Part shown: positions 36,864-44,962 of the stretch, in pieces
How positions within the stretch are numbered: position 1 is the stretch's first letter
Layout: each line of letters begins with the position of its first letter
From: Peptoniphilus_A hominis
GTDB taxonomy: Bacteria; Bacillota; Clostridia; Tissierellales; Peptoniphilaceae
Length of the DNA stretch: 64,000 bases
NCBI RefSeq assembly: GCF_040096015.1
Contig: NZ_JBBMFO010000002.1
Coordinates: forward strand, 39,570-103,569
Direction of reading: 5' to 3'
Notes under the pieces: generated by a model
What the model saw: only the letters and a program-made list of their open reading frames with translations
Databases searched by the model: none
Told to the model about the DNA's origin: nothing
Translations under genes and position numbers: made by a program

Positions 36864-36990
36864 TTTTCCGTGGGGAGGGGAGTCGTTATCTTAAAAGCTG
36901 ATTTCCCTACCAACGGTGCCGCCCTCTCACGTACAAAAAAACGGGTTCAAAGGCCCTATTAAAGAAGATGATGAATTAGGAGGTGATACT
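36864..36990 (+). other. Candidate cos region between HNH and terminase small subunit
   Basis: This stretch has higher GC than its surroundings (TGGGGAGGGG at 36871-36880 and ACGGTGCCGCCC at 36914-36925). It lies exactly where HNH/terminase phages have their cohesive-end site. The open frame across its second half is not needed by the terminase start chosen here. Confidence 0.45.
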
Positions 36991-37563
36991 ATCGCTAAAG
37001 ACGGAACATACAGAGGAGGAAGAAGAGTAAAAGCAGGAGGGAAACCACAGCCTGCTGCTGAAAAAATAGAAAAAGGTAAAAAAGTAGAAATACTAATGAA
37101 TGATATTCCAACATTTACTCCAGAAGAAATAGATGCAGTTGATTTGCCAGATGGAGCAGTTCTTGATGGAACAGATATGCCAGCTCCTAGTGACTATCTA
37201 TCTGCAAAGCAAAAGAATGGAATACCACTCGGTGCTGATGAAATATATAAAGAGACTTGGGGCTGGTTAAAGCAGAGAAACTGTGAGAACTTAGTAAACC
37301 AAAGACTACTAGAATCTTACTCTCAGGCTTTTGCAAGATATATTCAATGTGAAGAGGCAATCAGTCAATTTGGACTATTGGGGAAGCATCCTACAACTGG
37401 TGGAGTTATTGCATCTCCATTTGTACAGATGTCTAGTCAGTTTCAAAAGACAGCAAACCTTTTATGGTACGAAATCTATGACATAGTTAAAGAAAACTGT
37501 ACTGAAGTTTATGAAGATTATGGGGAAGATATGATGGAAAAATTACTAAGGCAAAGGAGGTAA
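36991..37563 (+). CDS. Terminase small subunit (P27 family), apparent ATC start
   Basis: DNA-recognition subunit of the packaging motor. The protein AKDGTYRGGRRVKAGGKP onward matches the normal N-terminus of the family. The codon before that Ala is ATC (36991), preceded by AGGAGGTGATACT at ideal spacing, and no ATG, GTG or TTG is in frame near it; the only in-frame upstream start (GTG 36916) falls in the cos candidate. The body (GADEIYKETWGWLKQRNCEN, FVQMSSQFQKTANLLW) is typical. Confidence 0.85.
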   Translation: MAKDGTYRGGRRVKAGGKPQPAAEKIEKGKKVEILMNDIPTFTPEEIDAVDLPDGAVLDGTDMPAPSDYLSAKQKNGIPLGADEIYKETWGWLKQRNCENLVNQRLLESYSQAFARYIQCEEAISQFGLLGKHPTTGGVIASPFVQMSSQFQKTANLLWYEIYDIVKENCTEVYEDYGEDMMEKLLRQRR

Positions 37564-37568
37564 TTATA

Positions 37569-38351
37569 TTGTTTGAAAAAGTAAATCCAAAACATCCAGA
37601 TAAAATAGCAGATTGTATAGCTGGTGCAATTGTAGATTTAGCATATAAAGAAAAAGATAATCCTAAAATAGCAGTTGAAGTTTTGCTGGGGCATGGAAAT
37701 TGTCATGTAATTATTGAAACGGATTGTAATCTAAATAAAAAAGAAGTTGAAACAGCAATTAAGAGGATAGCTGGAGAGGTCATAGCAGATATTAAAATTG
37801 TAGAACAGGATATCCACCTATTAAATAATCAAAAAGAAAAGATAAGATGTGGAGACAATGGAATTTTTAAGGGAGTGCCTACATCAAATGAAGAAAAGAA
37901 ACTATCTTTTATTGCTCGTGAAATTTATTCTAATTATCCTTACGATGGTAAATACATTCTTGATGGAGATAAACTCATCATCTGCCAGTCAAATGTATCT
38001 ACAGAAATTTTAAAATCAATTTATCCAAGAGCAATTGTTAATCCATTAGGAGATTGGACTGGAGGATATAATGTTGATACTGGAGCAACTAATAGAAAAC
38101 TCGGCTCAGATATGGGACGAGCAGTAACTGGTGGTGGTCTTCATGGTAAAGACCTATCCAAGGCTGATGTATCGATTAATATTTATGCCCACCTAAAGGC
38201 ACAAGAGGAAAATAGAGAGATTGAATTATCCTGTGCAATCGGGGATGAAACTGTTGATGGTAGACCATATTCAGAAATTGTAGAAATTGCTAGAAACTAC
38301 ATTAATTTTATTGGTGGTTTTGAGGAATTTGCTAAGTGGGGGCTTATATGA
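37569..38351 (+). CDS. Phage S-adenosylmethionine synthetase (compact MetK)
   Basis: Makes SAM from methionine and ATP. The N-terminal HPDKIADCIAGAIVD matches the MetK active-site helix and the C-terminal GGYNVDTGATNRK and GGGLHGKDLSKAD match its second half. At 260 aa it is far shorter than the usual 390, so loops or part of the central domain are missing. It starts at TTG after AAGGAGG. The DNA methylase that follows overlaps its stop, so it probably supplies SAM for phage DNA methylation. Confidence 0.88.
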   Translation: MFEKVNPKHPDKIADCIAGAIVDLAYKEKDNPKIAVEVLLGHGNCHVIIETDCNLNKKEVETAIKRIAGEVIADIKIVEQDIHLLNNQKEKIRCGDNGIFKGVPTSNEEKKLSFIAREIYSNYPYDGKYILDGDKLIICQSNVSTEILKSIYPRAIVNPLGDWTGGYNVDTGATNRKLGSDMGRAVTGGGLHGKDLSKADVSINIYAHLKAQEENREIELSCAIGDETVDGRPYSEIVEIARNYINFIGGFEEFAKWGLI

Positions 38352-39583
38352 TTACAACCAAAGAAATGAAATTAGTAGATATTGAAAAACTTGTACCCTA
38401 TGTAAATAATGCAAGAACTCACTCACAAGACCAGATTAATAAACTACGATCATCAATTCGAGAGTTTGGTTTCATCAATCCAGTTATTATTGATAAAAAC
38501 TACGGAGTTATTGCAGGTCATGGAAGAATTATGGCAGCAAAGGAAGAAGGTATAAAAGAAGTACCTTGTGTCTTTGCAGATCATCTAAATGAGGCGCAGA
38601 AAAAAGCATATATACTAGCTGATAACAGAATGGCTCTTGATGCTGGATGGGATGAAGAACTATTAAGAGTAGAAATTGAATCCTTAGAAGATTATGGTTT
38701 TAATGTAGAACTTACTGGTTTTTCACCAGATGAACTATCTAATATCTTCGACTTAGGAAATGATACAGAAGATGATGACTTTGATATAGAGGAAGAATTG
38801 GAAAAACCTACTTTTTCTAAAGCTGGAGATATTTGGACATTAGGTAAACACAAACTTGTTTGTGGAGATTCTACTGATGAGACTATTTATGAGAAATTAA
38901 TGGGAGAATCAAAAGCAAATCTTATCATCACAGACCCTCCATACAACGTAAACTATGAAGGAACAGCTGGAAAAATTAAAAATGACAATATGGAGCAAGG
39001 TAAATTCTATGAATTTTTACTGAGCTCCTTTTTGAATATGGAAAAGTTTCTCGCAGATGATGGTTCGATATATGTTTTCCATGCTGATACAGAAGGACTT
39101 AATTTTAGAAAGGCATTTCAAGATGCTGGATTTTATCTATCTGGTACTTGTATTTGGAAGAAACAGTCCCTTGTACTTGGAAGAAGTCCATACCAGTGGC
39201 AACATGAACCCATCCTATATGGCTGGAAGAAAAAAGGAAAACACAACTGGTACACAGGAAGGAAGGAGTCAACCATTTGGGAATTTGATAAACCAAGAAA
39301 AAATGGAGACCATCCTACTATGAAACCTATCCCACTTTTATCTTATCCGATTAAAAATTCATCAATGACAAACTCCATCGTACTTGATCCATTTGGTGGA
39401 AGTGGAAGTACACTAATAGCTTGTGAACAGACTGATAGAATTTGTAGGATGATAGAACTTGATGAAAAATTTGTAGATGTCATTGTAAATAGATTTATTG
39501 AATTGGTTGGCAGTGATAAAGATGTAAGCCTATTAAGAGAAGGAAAAGAGTATAAATACTCAGAGGTATCAAGAGATGAATAA
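38348..39583 (+). CDS. ParB-like/adenine-specific DNA methyltransferase fusion
   Basis: The first 130 residues form a ParB-like nuclease/sulfiredoxin domain (VPYVNNARTHSQDQINKLRS, VIAGHGRIMAAKEEG). The rest is an amino-methyltransferase with TDPPYNVNYEG (catalytic DPPY) ahead of LDPFGGSGSTLIA (SAM motif), the beta-class order. The ATG at 38348 overlaps the MetK stop (ATGA). It likely methylates phage DNA to evade host restriction. Confidence 0.93.
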   Translation: MITTKEMKLVDIEKLVPYVNNARTHSQDQINKLRSSIREFGFINPVIIDKNYGVIAGHGRIMAAKEEGIKEVPCVFADHLNEAQKKAYILADNRMALDAGWDEELLRVEIESLEDYGFNVELTGFSPDELSNIFDLGNDTEDDDFDIEEELEKPTFSKAGDIWTLGKHKLVCGDSTDETIYEKLMGESKANLIITDPPYNVNYEGTAGKIKNDNMEQGKFYEFLLSSFLNMEKFLADDGSIYVFHADTEGLNFRKAFQDAGFYLSGTCIWKKQSLVLGRSPYQWQHEPILYGWKKKGKHNWYTGRKESTIWEFDKPRKNGDHPTMKPIPLLSYPIKNSSMTNSIVLDPFGGSGSTLIACEQTDRICRMIELDEKFVDVIVNRFIELVGSDKDVSLLREGKEYKYSEVSRDE

Positions 39584-40586
39584 GGAACTAACATTAGGTT
39601 CACTATTTGACGGCAGTGGAGGATTCCCTTTGGCTGCTATTTTTTGTGGAATAAAACCTATATGGGCATCGGAGGTTGGGCCTTTTCCAATAAGAGTTAC
39701 ACAGAAAAATCTACCTCAAGTTAAACATTTAGGAGATATAAAAGATATCGACGGGTCTGTAATTGAACATGTTGATATCATTTCCTTTGGTAGTCCTTGC
39801 CAAGATTTATCAATCGCTGGTAAAAGGGCAGGACTCGAAGGAAAAAAATCTAACCTTTTTTATGAGGCGATTAGAGTTATAAAAGAAATGAGGTGTAAAA
39901 GTAATGGTAAGTATCCAAGATACCTACTATGGGAAAATGTGCCAGGAGCCTTCTCATCTAACAAAGGGGAGGACTTTAGATGCGTCCTTGAAGAAATTAC
40001 AAGAATTAAAGATTCCACACTTAAACTTTCTCGACCTTCGAGATGGCAAAGTGCAGGAGAAATCCTGGGAGATAATTTTTCCCTTGCTTGGAGAGTCCTT
40101 GATGCTAAATACTTCGGAGTGCCCCAACGAAGGAGAAGAATCTTCCTTATCGCAGATCTTGATGGAGGAAGTTCCAGAGAAATATTATTTGAGCAAAAAA
40201 GCTTGTCAGGGGATACTTCAGAGGGCTGCAAGAAAGGAAAAAGAAATACCAGAGCCATTAAAGAAGGCTTTAATAAGACAATCTGTTTAAATGACCAAGG
40301 TGGTCAAAGGATGGACTTTTATTCTGATGAAAGTGGAACCTTGAGAGCAAGTGGAGGAATTGCACCATTTGTTTTTGAAAATCACAGTCAAGACTCAAGG
40401 TATATCACAATGGGAAAAACAATTAACGAATTTTACGAAATCGACCTTCCTGAAGATTTAAGGATAGTAAGTTTAAAGTACAACAAGTTAGGAAGACTTC
40501 CAATTATAAGACTTGAGATTGGAGCAAGGTGGTTTGATGACTTTATAGACAATCTCCAAAGGAATAAGAAAAGAGGAGTGAGATAA
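39576..40586 (+). CDS. DNA (cytosine-5) methyltransferase with unusual C-terminus
   Basis: Motif I GSLFDGSGGFPLA, motif IV GSPCQDLS (catalytic Cys), motif VI ENVPGAF and motif VIII QRRRRIFLIAD are all present. After TLRASGG the usual motif IX (RxLTPxECxRLQGFP) and motif X are absent; the last 60 residues (TINEFYEIDLPEDLRIVSLK onward) look unrelated. It is therefore a truncated or chimeric enzyme and may be inactive. It overlaps the adenine methylase by eight bases. Confidence 0.88.
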   Translation: MNKELTLGSLFDGSGGFPLAAIFCGIKPIWASEVGPFPIRVTQKNLPQVKHLGDIKDIDGSVIEHVDIISFGSPCQDLSIAGKRAGLEGKKSNLFYEAIRVIKEMRCKSNGKYPRYLLWENVPGAFSSNKGEDFRCVLEEITRIKDSTLKLSRPSRWQSAGEILGDNFSLAWRVLDAKYFGVPQRRRRIFLIADLDGGSSREILFEQKSLSGDTSEGCKKGKRNTRAIKEGFNKTICLNDQGGQRMDFYSDESGTLRASGGIAPFVFENHSQDSRYITMGKTINEFYEIDLPEDLRIVSLKYNKLGRLPIIRLEIGARWFDDFIDNLQRNKKRGVR

Positions 40587-40817
40587 ATGACAAATCAAGA
40601 ATCGAAAAGGCAATGCTTTTTAGATGCCACCAAAAGAATTAATGAAAAAAGGGATAAAGCACTTTTAGGAATTGCCAAGAAACATTCCTATGCAATAGAA
40701 GAAAGAGGAGACTTAGAAAAAAGAAACAATGATTCAGAAGACTTTTTAGAAGTTTCAGTATGGTCATTAAAAGAAATGTTAAAAGAGGCCTATGAATTAG
40801 GAAAACAAAATAATTAG
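40587..40817 (+). CDS. Small phage protein, DUF6900-like
   Basis: A 76-aa protein whose second half (RNNDSEDFLEVSVWSLKEML) resembles the DUF6900 pattern of small phage and plasmid proteins. It starts one base after the methylase stop with GAGGAGTGAG upstream. Function unknown. Confidence 0.6.
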   Translation: MTNQESKRQCFLDATKRINEKRDKALLGIAKKHSYAIEERGDLEKRNNDSEDFLEVSVWSLKEMLKEAYELGKQNN

Positions 40818-40830
40818 AAATCAAGAAATT

Positions 40831-40881
40831 GAGCGAAGGCTCTTTTTCTCGTAGTGAACTAGCTAACGGCTAGTATTTTTT
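40831..40881 (+). terminator. Two small hairpins before terL
   Basis: GAGC/GCTC followed by TTTTTC at 40831-40847, then ACTAGC/GCTAGT (40858-40874) followed by ATTTTTT. Both are short; the second looks like a weak terminator that would lower transcription from the methylase genes into terL. Confidence 0.55.
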
Positions 40882-40909
40882 ATGCTTATTTTTCAAGGAA
40901 GGAGGTCAA

Positions 40910-42499
40910 ATGAAATATAAACCAAGTAAATTTATGCTACCTACATCTCACTATGATAAAAATAAAGCTGACTATGCTGTCACTTTTATAGAATGTCTTA
41001 AACACACAAAAGGTAGATGGGCAGGTAAAGACTTCAAGCTTATTGACTGGCAAGAAGAAATCATAAGAGACTTGTTTGGCATTGTGAAAGATACAGGATA
41101 TCGACAATTTAATACTGCCTATATTGAAATACCAAAGAAGATGGGAAAATCAGAACTTGCAGCTGCTGTGGCACTCCTCCTTACTTGTGGTGATGGAGAA
41201 GAAAGAGCAGAAGTTTATGGATGTGCTGCCGATAGACAACAAGCAACTATAGTTTTTGATGTTGCAGCTGATATGGTAAGGATGAGTCCAGCCCTATCTA
41301 AAAGAGTAAAAATTCTAGCATCTCAAAAGAGAATGATATATAAGCCGACCAATTCCTTCTATCAAGTTTTATCTGCAGAGGCTTATTCAAAACACGGATT
41401 TAATATTCATGGTGTAGTCTTTGACGAACTTCATACTCAACCTAACAGAAAGTTATTTGATGTAATGACAAAAGGCTCTGGTGATGCAAGAACCCAGCCC
41501 TTATATTTTCTTATAACAACTGCAGGAACAGATACGAAATCAATCTGCTACGAGACGCATCAAAAGGCAGTGGACATACTTGAAGGCAGAAAAACTGATC
41601 CAACTTTTTATCCTGTTATTTATGGAGCAGACAGAGAAGATGATTGGACAGATGAAAAAGTATGGCATAAGGCAAATCCTTCTCTTGGAATTACAGTTCC
41701 AATAGAAAAAGTAAGACAAGCCTGTGAATCAGCTAAGCAAAACCCAACTGAAGAAAATGCATTCAGACAGTTAAGGTTAAATCAGTGGGTCAAGCAAGCA
41801 ATTAGGTGGATGCCTATGGAAAAATGGGATCTATGTAATTTTGCTGTTAATGAAGAAGAACTAAAAGGTAAAGTTTGCTATGGTGGTCTTGACCTATCAA
41901 GCACAACGGATATTACAGCTTTTGTTTTAGTCTTTCCTCCAATAGATGAAGATGATAAATATCAAATATTACCTTACTTTTGGTTGCCAGAAGACAGCCT
42001 CGACATAAGAGTAAAAAGAGACCATGTGAACTACGACCTATGGAAAAAACAGGGCTACATTCAGACAACAGAAGGTAATGTTGTTCATTATGGTTTTATA
42101 GAAAAATTTATCGAAGACTTAGGCGAGATATATAACATACGAGAAATTGCCTTTGACAGGTGGGGAGCAGTTCAGATGGTTCAAAACTTAGAAGACATGG
42201 GTTTTACAGTCGTTCCTTTTGGTCAAGGATTTAAAGACATGTCTCCACCAACTAAAGAATTGATGAAACTAACTCTCGAAAGAAAAATAGCCCACGGAGG
42301 TCATCCAGTATTAAGGTGGATGATGGATAATATCTTCATACGAACTGATCCTGCTGGGAACATAAAGGCAGATAAGGAAAAATCTACAGAAAAGATAGAT
42401 GGAGTTATTGCTACAATTATGGCTCTTGACAGAGCTATAAGGTGTGGTAATGATACAAGTGAATCGGTTTATGACGATAGGGGGTTGATTGTTTTTTAA
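40910..42499 (+). CDS. Terminase large subunit
   Basis: Packaging motor ATPase and nuclease, 529 aa. Walker A is IPKKMGKSELAAA, Walker B is IHGVVFDELHT, the coupling motif is LITTAGTD, and the nuclease half shows YGGLDLSSTTDITAF and EKIDGVIATIMALDRA. It has GGAGGT upstream. Pairing with a P27 small subunit and HNH supports cos packaging. Confidence 0.95.
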   Translation: MKYKPSKFMLPTSHYDKNKADYAVTFIECLKHTKGRWAGKDFKLIDWQEEIIRDLFGIVKDTGYRQFNTAYIEIPKKMGKSELAAAVALLLTCGDGEERAEVYGCAADRQQATIVFDVAADMVRMSPALSKRVKILASQKRMIYKPTNSFYQVLSAEAYSKHGFNIHGVVFDELHTQPNRKLFDVMTKGSGDARTQPLYFLITTAGTDTKSICYETHQKAVDILEGRKTDPTFYPVIYGADREDDWTDEKVWHKANPSLGITVPIEKVRQACESAKQNPTEENAFRQLRLNQWVKQAIRWMPMEKWDLCNFAVNEEELKGKVCYGGLDLSSTTDITAFVLVFPPIDEDDKYQILPYFWLPEDSLDIRVKRDHVNYDLWKKQGYIQTTEGNVVHYGFIEKFIEDLGEIYNIREIAFDRWGAVQMVQNLEDMGFTVVPFGQGFKDMSPPTKELMKLTLERKIAHGGHPVLRWMMDNIFIRTDPAGNIKADKEKSTEKIDGVIATIMALDRAIRCGNDTSESVYDDRGLIVF

Positions 42500-42513
42500 T
42501 ATGGGTATATAGA
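42485..42513 (+). promoter_or_regulatory. Moron promoter in the 3' end of terL
   Basis: TTGATT (42485-42490), 17 bases, TATAGA (42508-42513), 31 bases before the NTF2-like start. With the terminator after that gene it makes a separate transcription unit. Confidence 0.6.
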
Positions 42514-42543
42514 TAAAATAGAAACATTTTTGAGGTGATATTC

Positions 42544-42963
42544 ATGAGGAATAGAGAAGATATTATTCGTTTATGGTTTGATATGTGGATAAAAAAACAA
42601 GACTTAGGAATTAAAGATATTTTTGCTAATGATATTGTGTATACAGAAAGTTGGGGGCCAAAGTATAATAATCGCAGTACACTCGAGTTATGGTTTAAAG
42701 AATGGAACAGTCGTGCAAAAGTTGAAACATGGGATATTGTACAATTTTTAGACTTTAAAGACCAATCAATTGTGGAATGGCATTTTAAATCAGTGATGAA
42801 TAATGGGAAAATTGATGAATTTAATGGAATTTCTTTGGTTAAATGGGATTTTGATAATAAAATAATAGAATTAAAAGAATTTGGATGTAATATAGATAAT
42901 TATAATCCATATGCTTATGGAGAGATTCCTAAATTTAGAAAAGAAAAGTCAAAGTGGTTTTAA
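42544..42963 (+). CDS. NTF2/SnoaL-like protein, probable moron
   Basis: A 139-aa single-domain protein. The pattern RLWFDMWIKKQDLGIKDIFA, DIVYTESWGPKYNN, WFKEWNSRAKVETWDIVQFL, WHFKSVMNNGKIDEFNGISL fits the SnoaL/NTF2-like cone fold. No phage structural role is known for it. It sits between terL and portal with its own promoter and terminator, the mark of a moron. The ATG at 42544 follows GAGGTGAT. It could act in the lysogen; the ligand is unknown. Confidence 0.75.
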   Translation: MRNREDIIRLWFDMWIKKQDLGIKDIFANDIVYTESWGPKYNNRSTLELWFKEWNSRAKVETWDIVQFLDFKDQSIVEWHFKSVMNNGKIDEFNGISLVKWDFDNKIIELKEFGCNIDNYNPYAYGEIPKFRKEKSKWF

Positions 42964-42984
42964 CATATATTCATGATATTTTTT

Positions 42985-43012
42985 AGCATCTACATTAGTA
43001 GGTGCTTTTTTC
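42985..43012 (+). terminator. Terminator after the NTF2-like moron
   Basis: AGCATCTAC pairs with GTAGGTGCT (one mismatch) around ATTA and ends in six T residues. It lies inside the late operon, 26 bases before the portal start. Confidence 0.85.
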
Positions 43013-43037
43013 ATGCCTACTTTTAGGAGGTGGTAAT

Positions 43038-44285
43038 ATAAACATTTTAAACTTAATATTCAAGTCGAGAGATAAACCTAAAGACGGGGAGAGAATATCT
43101 TCATCGTCTTTTTTATTTGGGAGAACACCAGCAGGAATAAATGTCAACGAATTTACTGCTATGCAGATGACAGCAGTTTATTCATGTGTGAGAGTCCTTG
43201 CTGAAACCTTAGCAGGACTTCCTCTTCATTTATATAAAAGAGGAAATTCTAATTCAAAGGAAAAAGCAAAAGACCATGCCATATATTTTATTTTGCACGA
43301 TGAACCAAATACTGAGATGACTTCATTTGTATTTAGAGAAACACTGATGACCCATCTACTACTTTGGGGTAATGCCTACGCTCAGATAATTCGTAATGGA
43401 AGAAATGAAGTTATTGGTCTCTATCCACTAATGCCAAATAAAATGACTGTTATGAGAAGTGAAGATGGAGACATCTTTTATAAATACAATTACAAATCAG
43501 AAGAAGTTTATCTTTTAAAAGAAGATGTTCTTCATATACCTGGACTTGGTTTTGATGGTCTTATTGGTTACTCGCCAATCACCATGGCCAAGAATGCTAT
43601 TGGTATGGCTATGGCATGTGAAGATTATGGTGCTAGCTTTTTCCAAAATGGAGCACAACCAGGTGGGGTTTTAGAGCATCCAGGTATTATTAAAGACCCA
43701 GAAAGAGTAAGGGAGTCATGGAATGCAGCCTTTCAAGGGCCTAAAAACGCCAACAAAGTGGCTGTACTTGAAGAAGGGATGAAATACCAACCGATTGCTA
43801 TTGCGCCAAGTGAAGCCCAGTTTTTGGAAACAAGAAAGTTTCAGTTAAATGAGATAGCAAGAATATTTAGAATACCACCTCATATGATTGGCGACTTGGA
43901 GAAGTCATCATTTTCAAATATAGAACAGCAGTCGCTTGAATTTGTTAAATACACTCTTGACCCTTGGATTGTTCGTTGGGAGCAATCTTTGGAAAGAGCA
44001 CTATTAACAAAGAAAGAAAAAGAATCCTACTTTATTAAATTTAATCTTGATGGACTTCTGAGGGGAGACTATGAATCAAGAATGAATGGATATGCTGTAG
44101 GAAGACAGAATGGTTGGATGAGTGCAAATGACATAAGAGAACTGGAAAACTTGGATAGGATATCAGCTGAAGAAGGCGGTGACCTATATCTTGTAAATGG
44201 AAATATGCTACCACTTGATAAGGCAGGGTCATTCTATGAGAGTAAAAGAAACGGAGGTAAAAATATCGAGAATGAACAAAAATAA
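43038..44285 (+). CDS. HK97-family portal protein, apparent ATA start
   Basis: Dodecameric DNA channel at the capsid vertex. The body is typical (FTAMQMTAVYSCVRVLAETL, PNTEMTSFVFRETLMTHLLL, GASFFQNGAQPGGVL). The natural N-terminus NILNLIFKSR is preceded by ATA at 43038, with AGGAGG at 43025-43030 in perfect position. The only in-frame upstream start is a GTG inside the terminator hairpin. This is the third gene in this phage with an ATA/ATC start. Confidence 0.9.
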   Translation: MNILNLIFKSRDKPKDGERISSSSFLFGRTPAGINVNEFTAMQMTAVYSCVRVLAETLAGLPLHLYKRGNSNSKEKAKDHAIYFILHDEPNTEMTSFVFRETLMTHLLLWGNAYAQIIRNGRNEVIGLYPLMPNKMTVMRSEDGDIFYKYNYKSEEVYLLKEDVLHIPGLGFDGLIGYSPITMAKNAIGMAMACEDYGASFFQNGAQPGGVLEHPGIIKDPERVRESWNAAFQGPKNANKVAVLEEGMKYQPIAIAPSEAQFLETRKFQLNEIARIFRIPPHMIGDLEKSSFSNIEQQSLEFVKYTLDPWIVRWEQSLERALLTKKEKESYFIKFNLDGLLRGDYESRMNGYAVGRQNGWMSANDIRELENLDRISAEEGGDLYLVNGNMLPLDKAGSFYESKRNGGKNIENEQK

Positions 44286-44958
44286 AATATTTTGGAATTG
44301 GAAAAAGGATTCAAATGAACTCTATATAGATGGAGTTATTGCGGAAGAGTCTTGGTTTGATGATGAAATCACACCAAGGCTCTTTTTTGAAGAATTAAAA
44401 AATAAAAGTGGAGACATAACTGTGTGGATCAACTCCCCTGGTGGAGATTATATTGCAGCATCAAGAATTTACACCATGCTTTTAGAACACAAGGGAAATG
44501 TAACCATTAAGATTGACGGACTTGCAGCATCAGCAGCATCGGTCATTGCTATGGCAGGAACTGAAGTGTTGATGAGTCCCACATCCCTAATGATGATTCA
44601 CAATCCTTTAACTGTAGCCATTGGCGACTCAAAAGAAATGCAAAAAGCTATAGACATGTTAAAGGAAGTCAAGGAATCAATCATCAATGCCTATGAGATT
44701 AAAACTGGTTTATCCCGAGAAGAGATTTCTAATCTAATGGATGGAGAGACTTGGTTTGATAAGAATAAGGCCATTGAGATGGGGTTTTGTGATGGAACTC
44801 TCACTGATAAAAGAAAAGATGAAAAAGTTACGAATATGGTCTTTTCGAGGAGAGCAGTTACAAATTCACTTTTAACAAAGATAAATAAAGAAGTGAAGAC
44901 TCACTCAATGAGTGAAGTAGAAGAAAGATTAAACAAAATTAAAAATACTTGGAGGTAA
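44272..44958 (+). CDS. ClpP-like prohead protease
   Basis: A serine protease that matures the prohead. Motifs are WINSPGGDYIAAS, the nucleophile in DGLAASAASVIAMAG and the His in LMMIHNPL. ATG 44272 gives the usual N-terminus (NKNKIFWNWKK) but lies 14 bases from GGAGG; an in-frame ATA at 44263 is better spaced, so the start is open. It overlaps the portal end. The capsid gene follows as expected. Confidence 0.9.
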   Translation: MNKNKIFWNWKKDSNELYIDGVIAEESWFDDEITPRLFFEELKNKSGDITVWINSPGGDYIAASRIYTMLLEHKGNVTIKIDGLAASAASVIAMAGTEVLMSPTSLMMIHNPLTVAIGDSKEMQKAIDMLKEVKESIINAYEIKTGLSREEISNLMDGETWFDKNKAIEMGFCDGTLTDKRKDEKVTNMVFSRRAVTNSLLTKINKEVKTHSMSEVEERLNKIKNTWR

Positions 44959-44962
44959 ATAT

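Noticed and set aside
36916..36990. GTG 36916 as the terminase small subunit start
   Set aside because: No ribosome site, falls in the cos candidate and adds 25 residues not typical of the family.
39860..40290. Overlapping open frames on both strands inside the C5 methylase
   Set aside because: They cross methylase motifs in other frames and have no ribosome sites; I checked whether they restore motifs IX-X and they do not.
43002..43037. GTG 43002 as the portal start
   Set aside because: The codon lies within the terminator hairpin and T run of the preceding gene and has no ribosome site.
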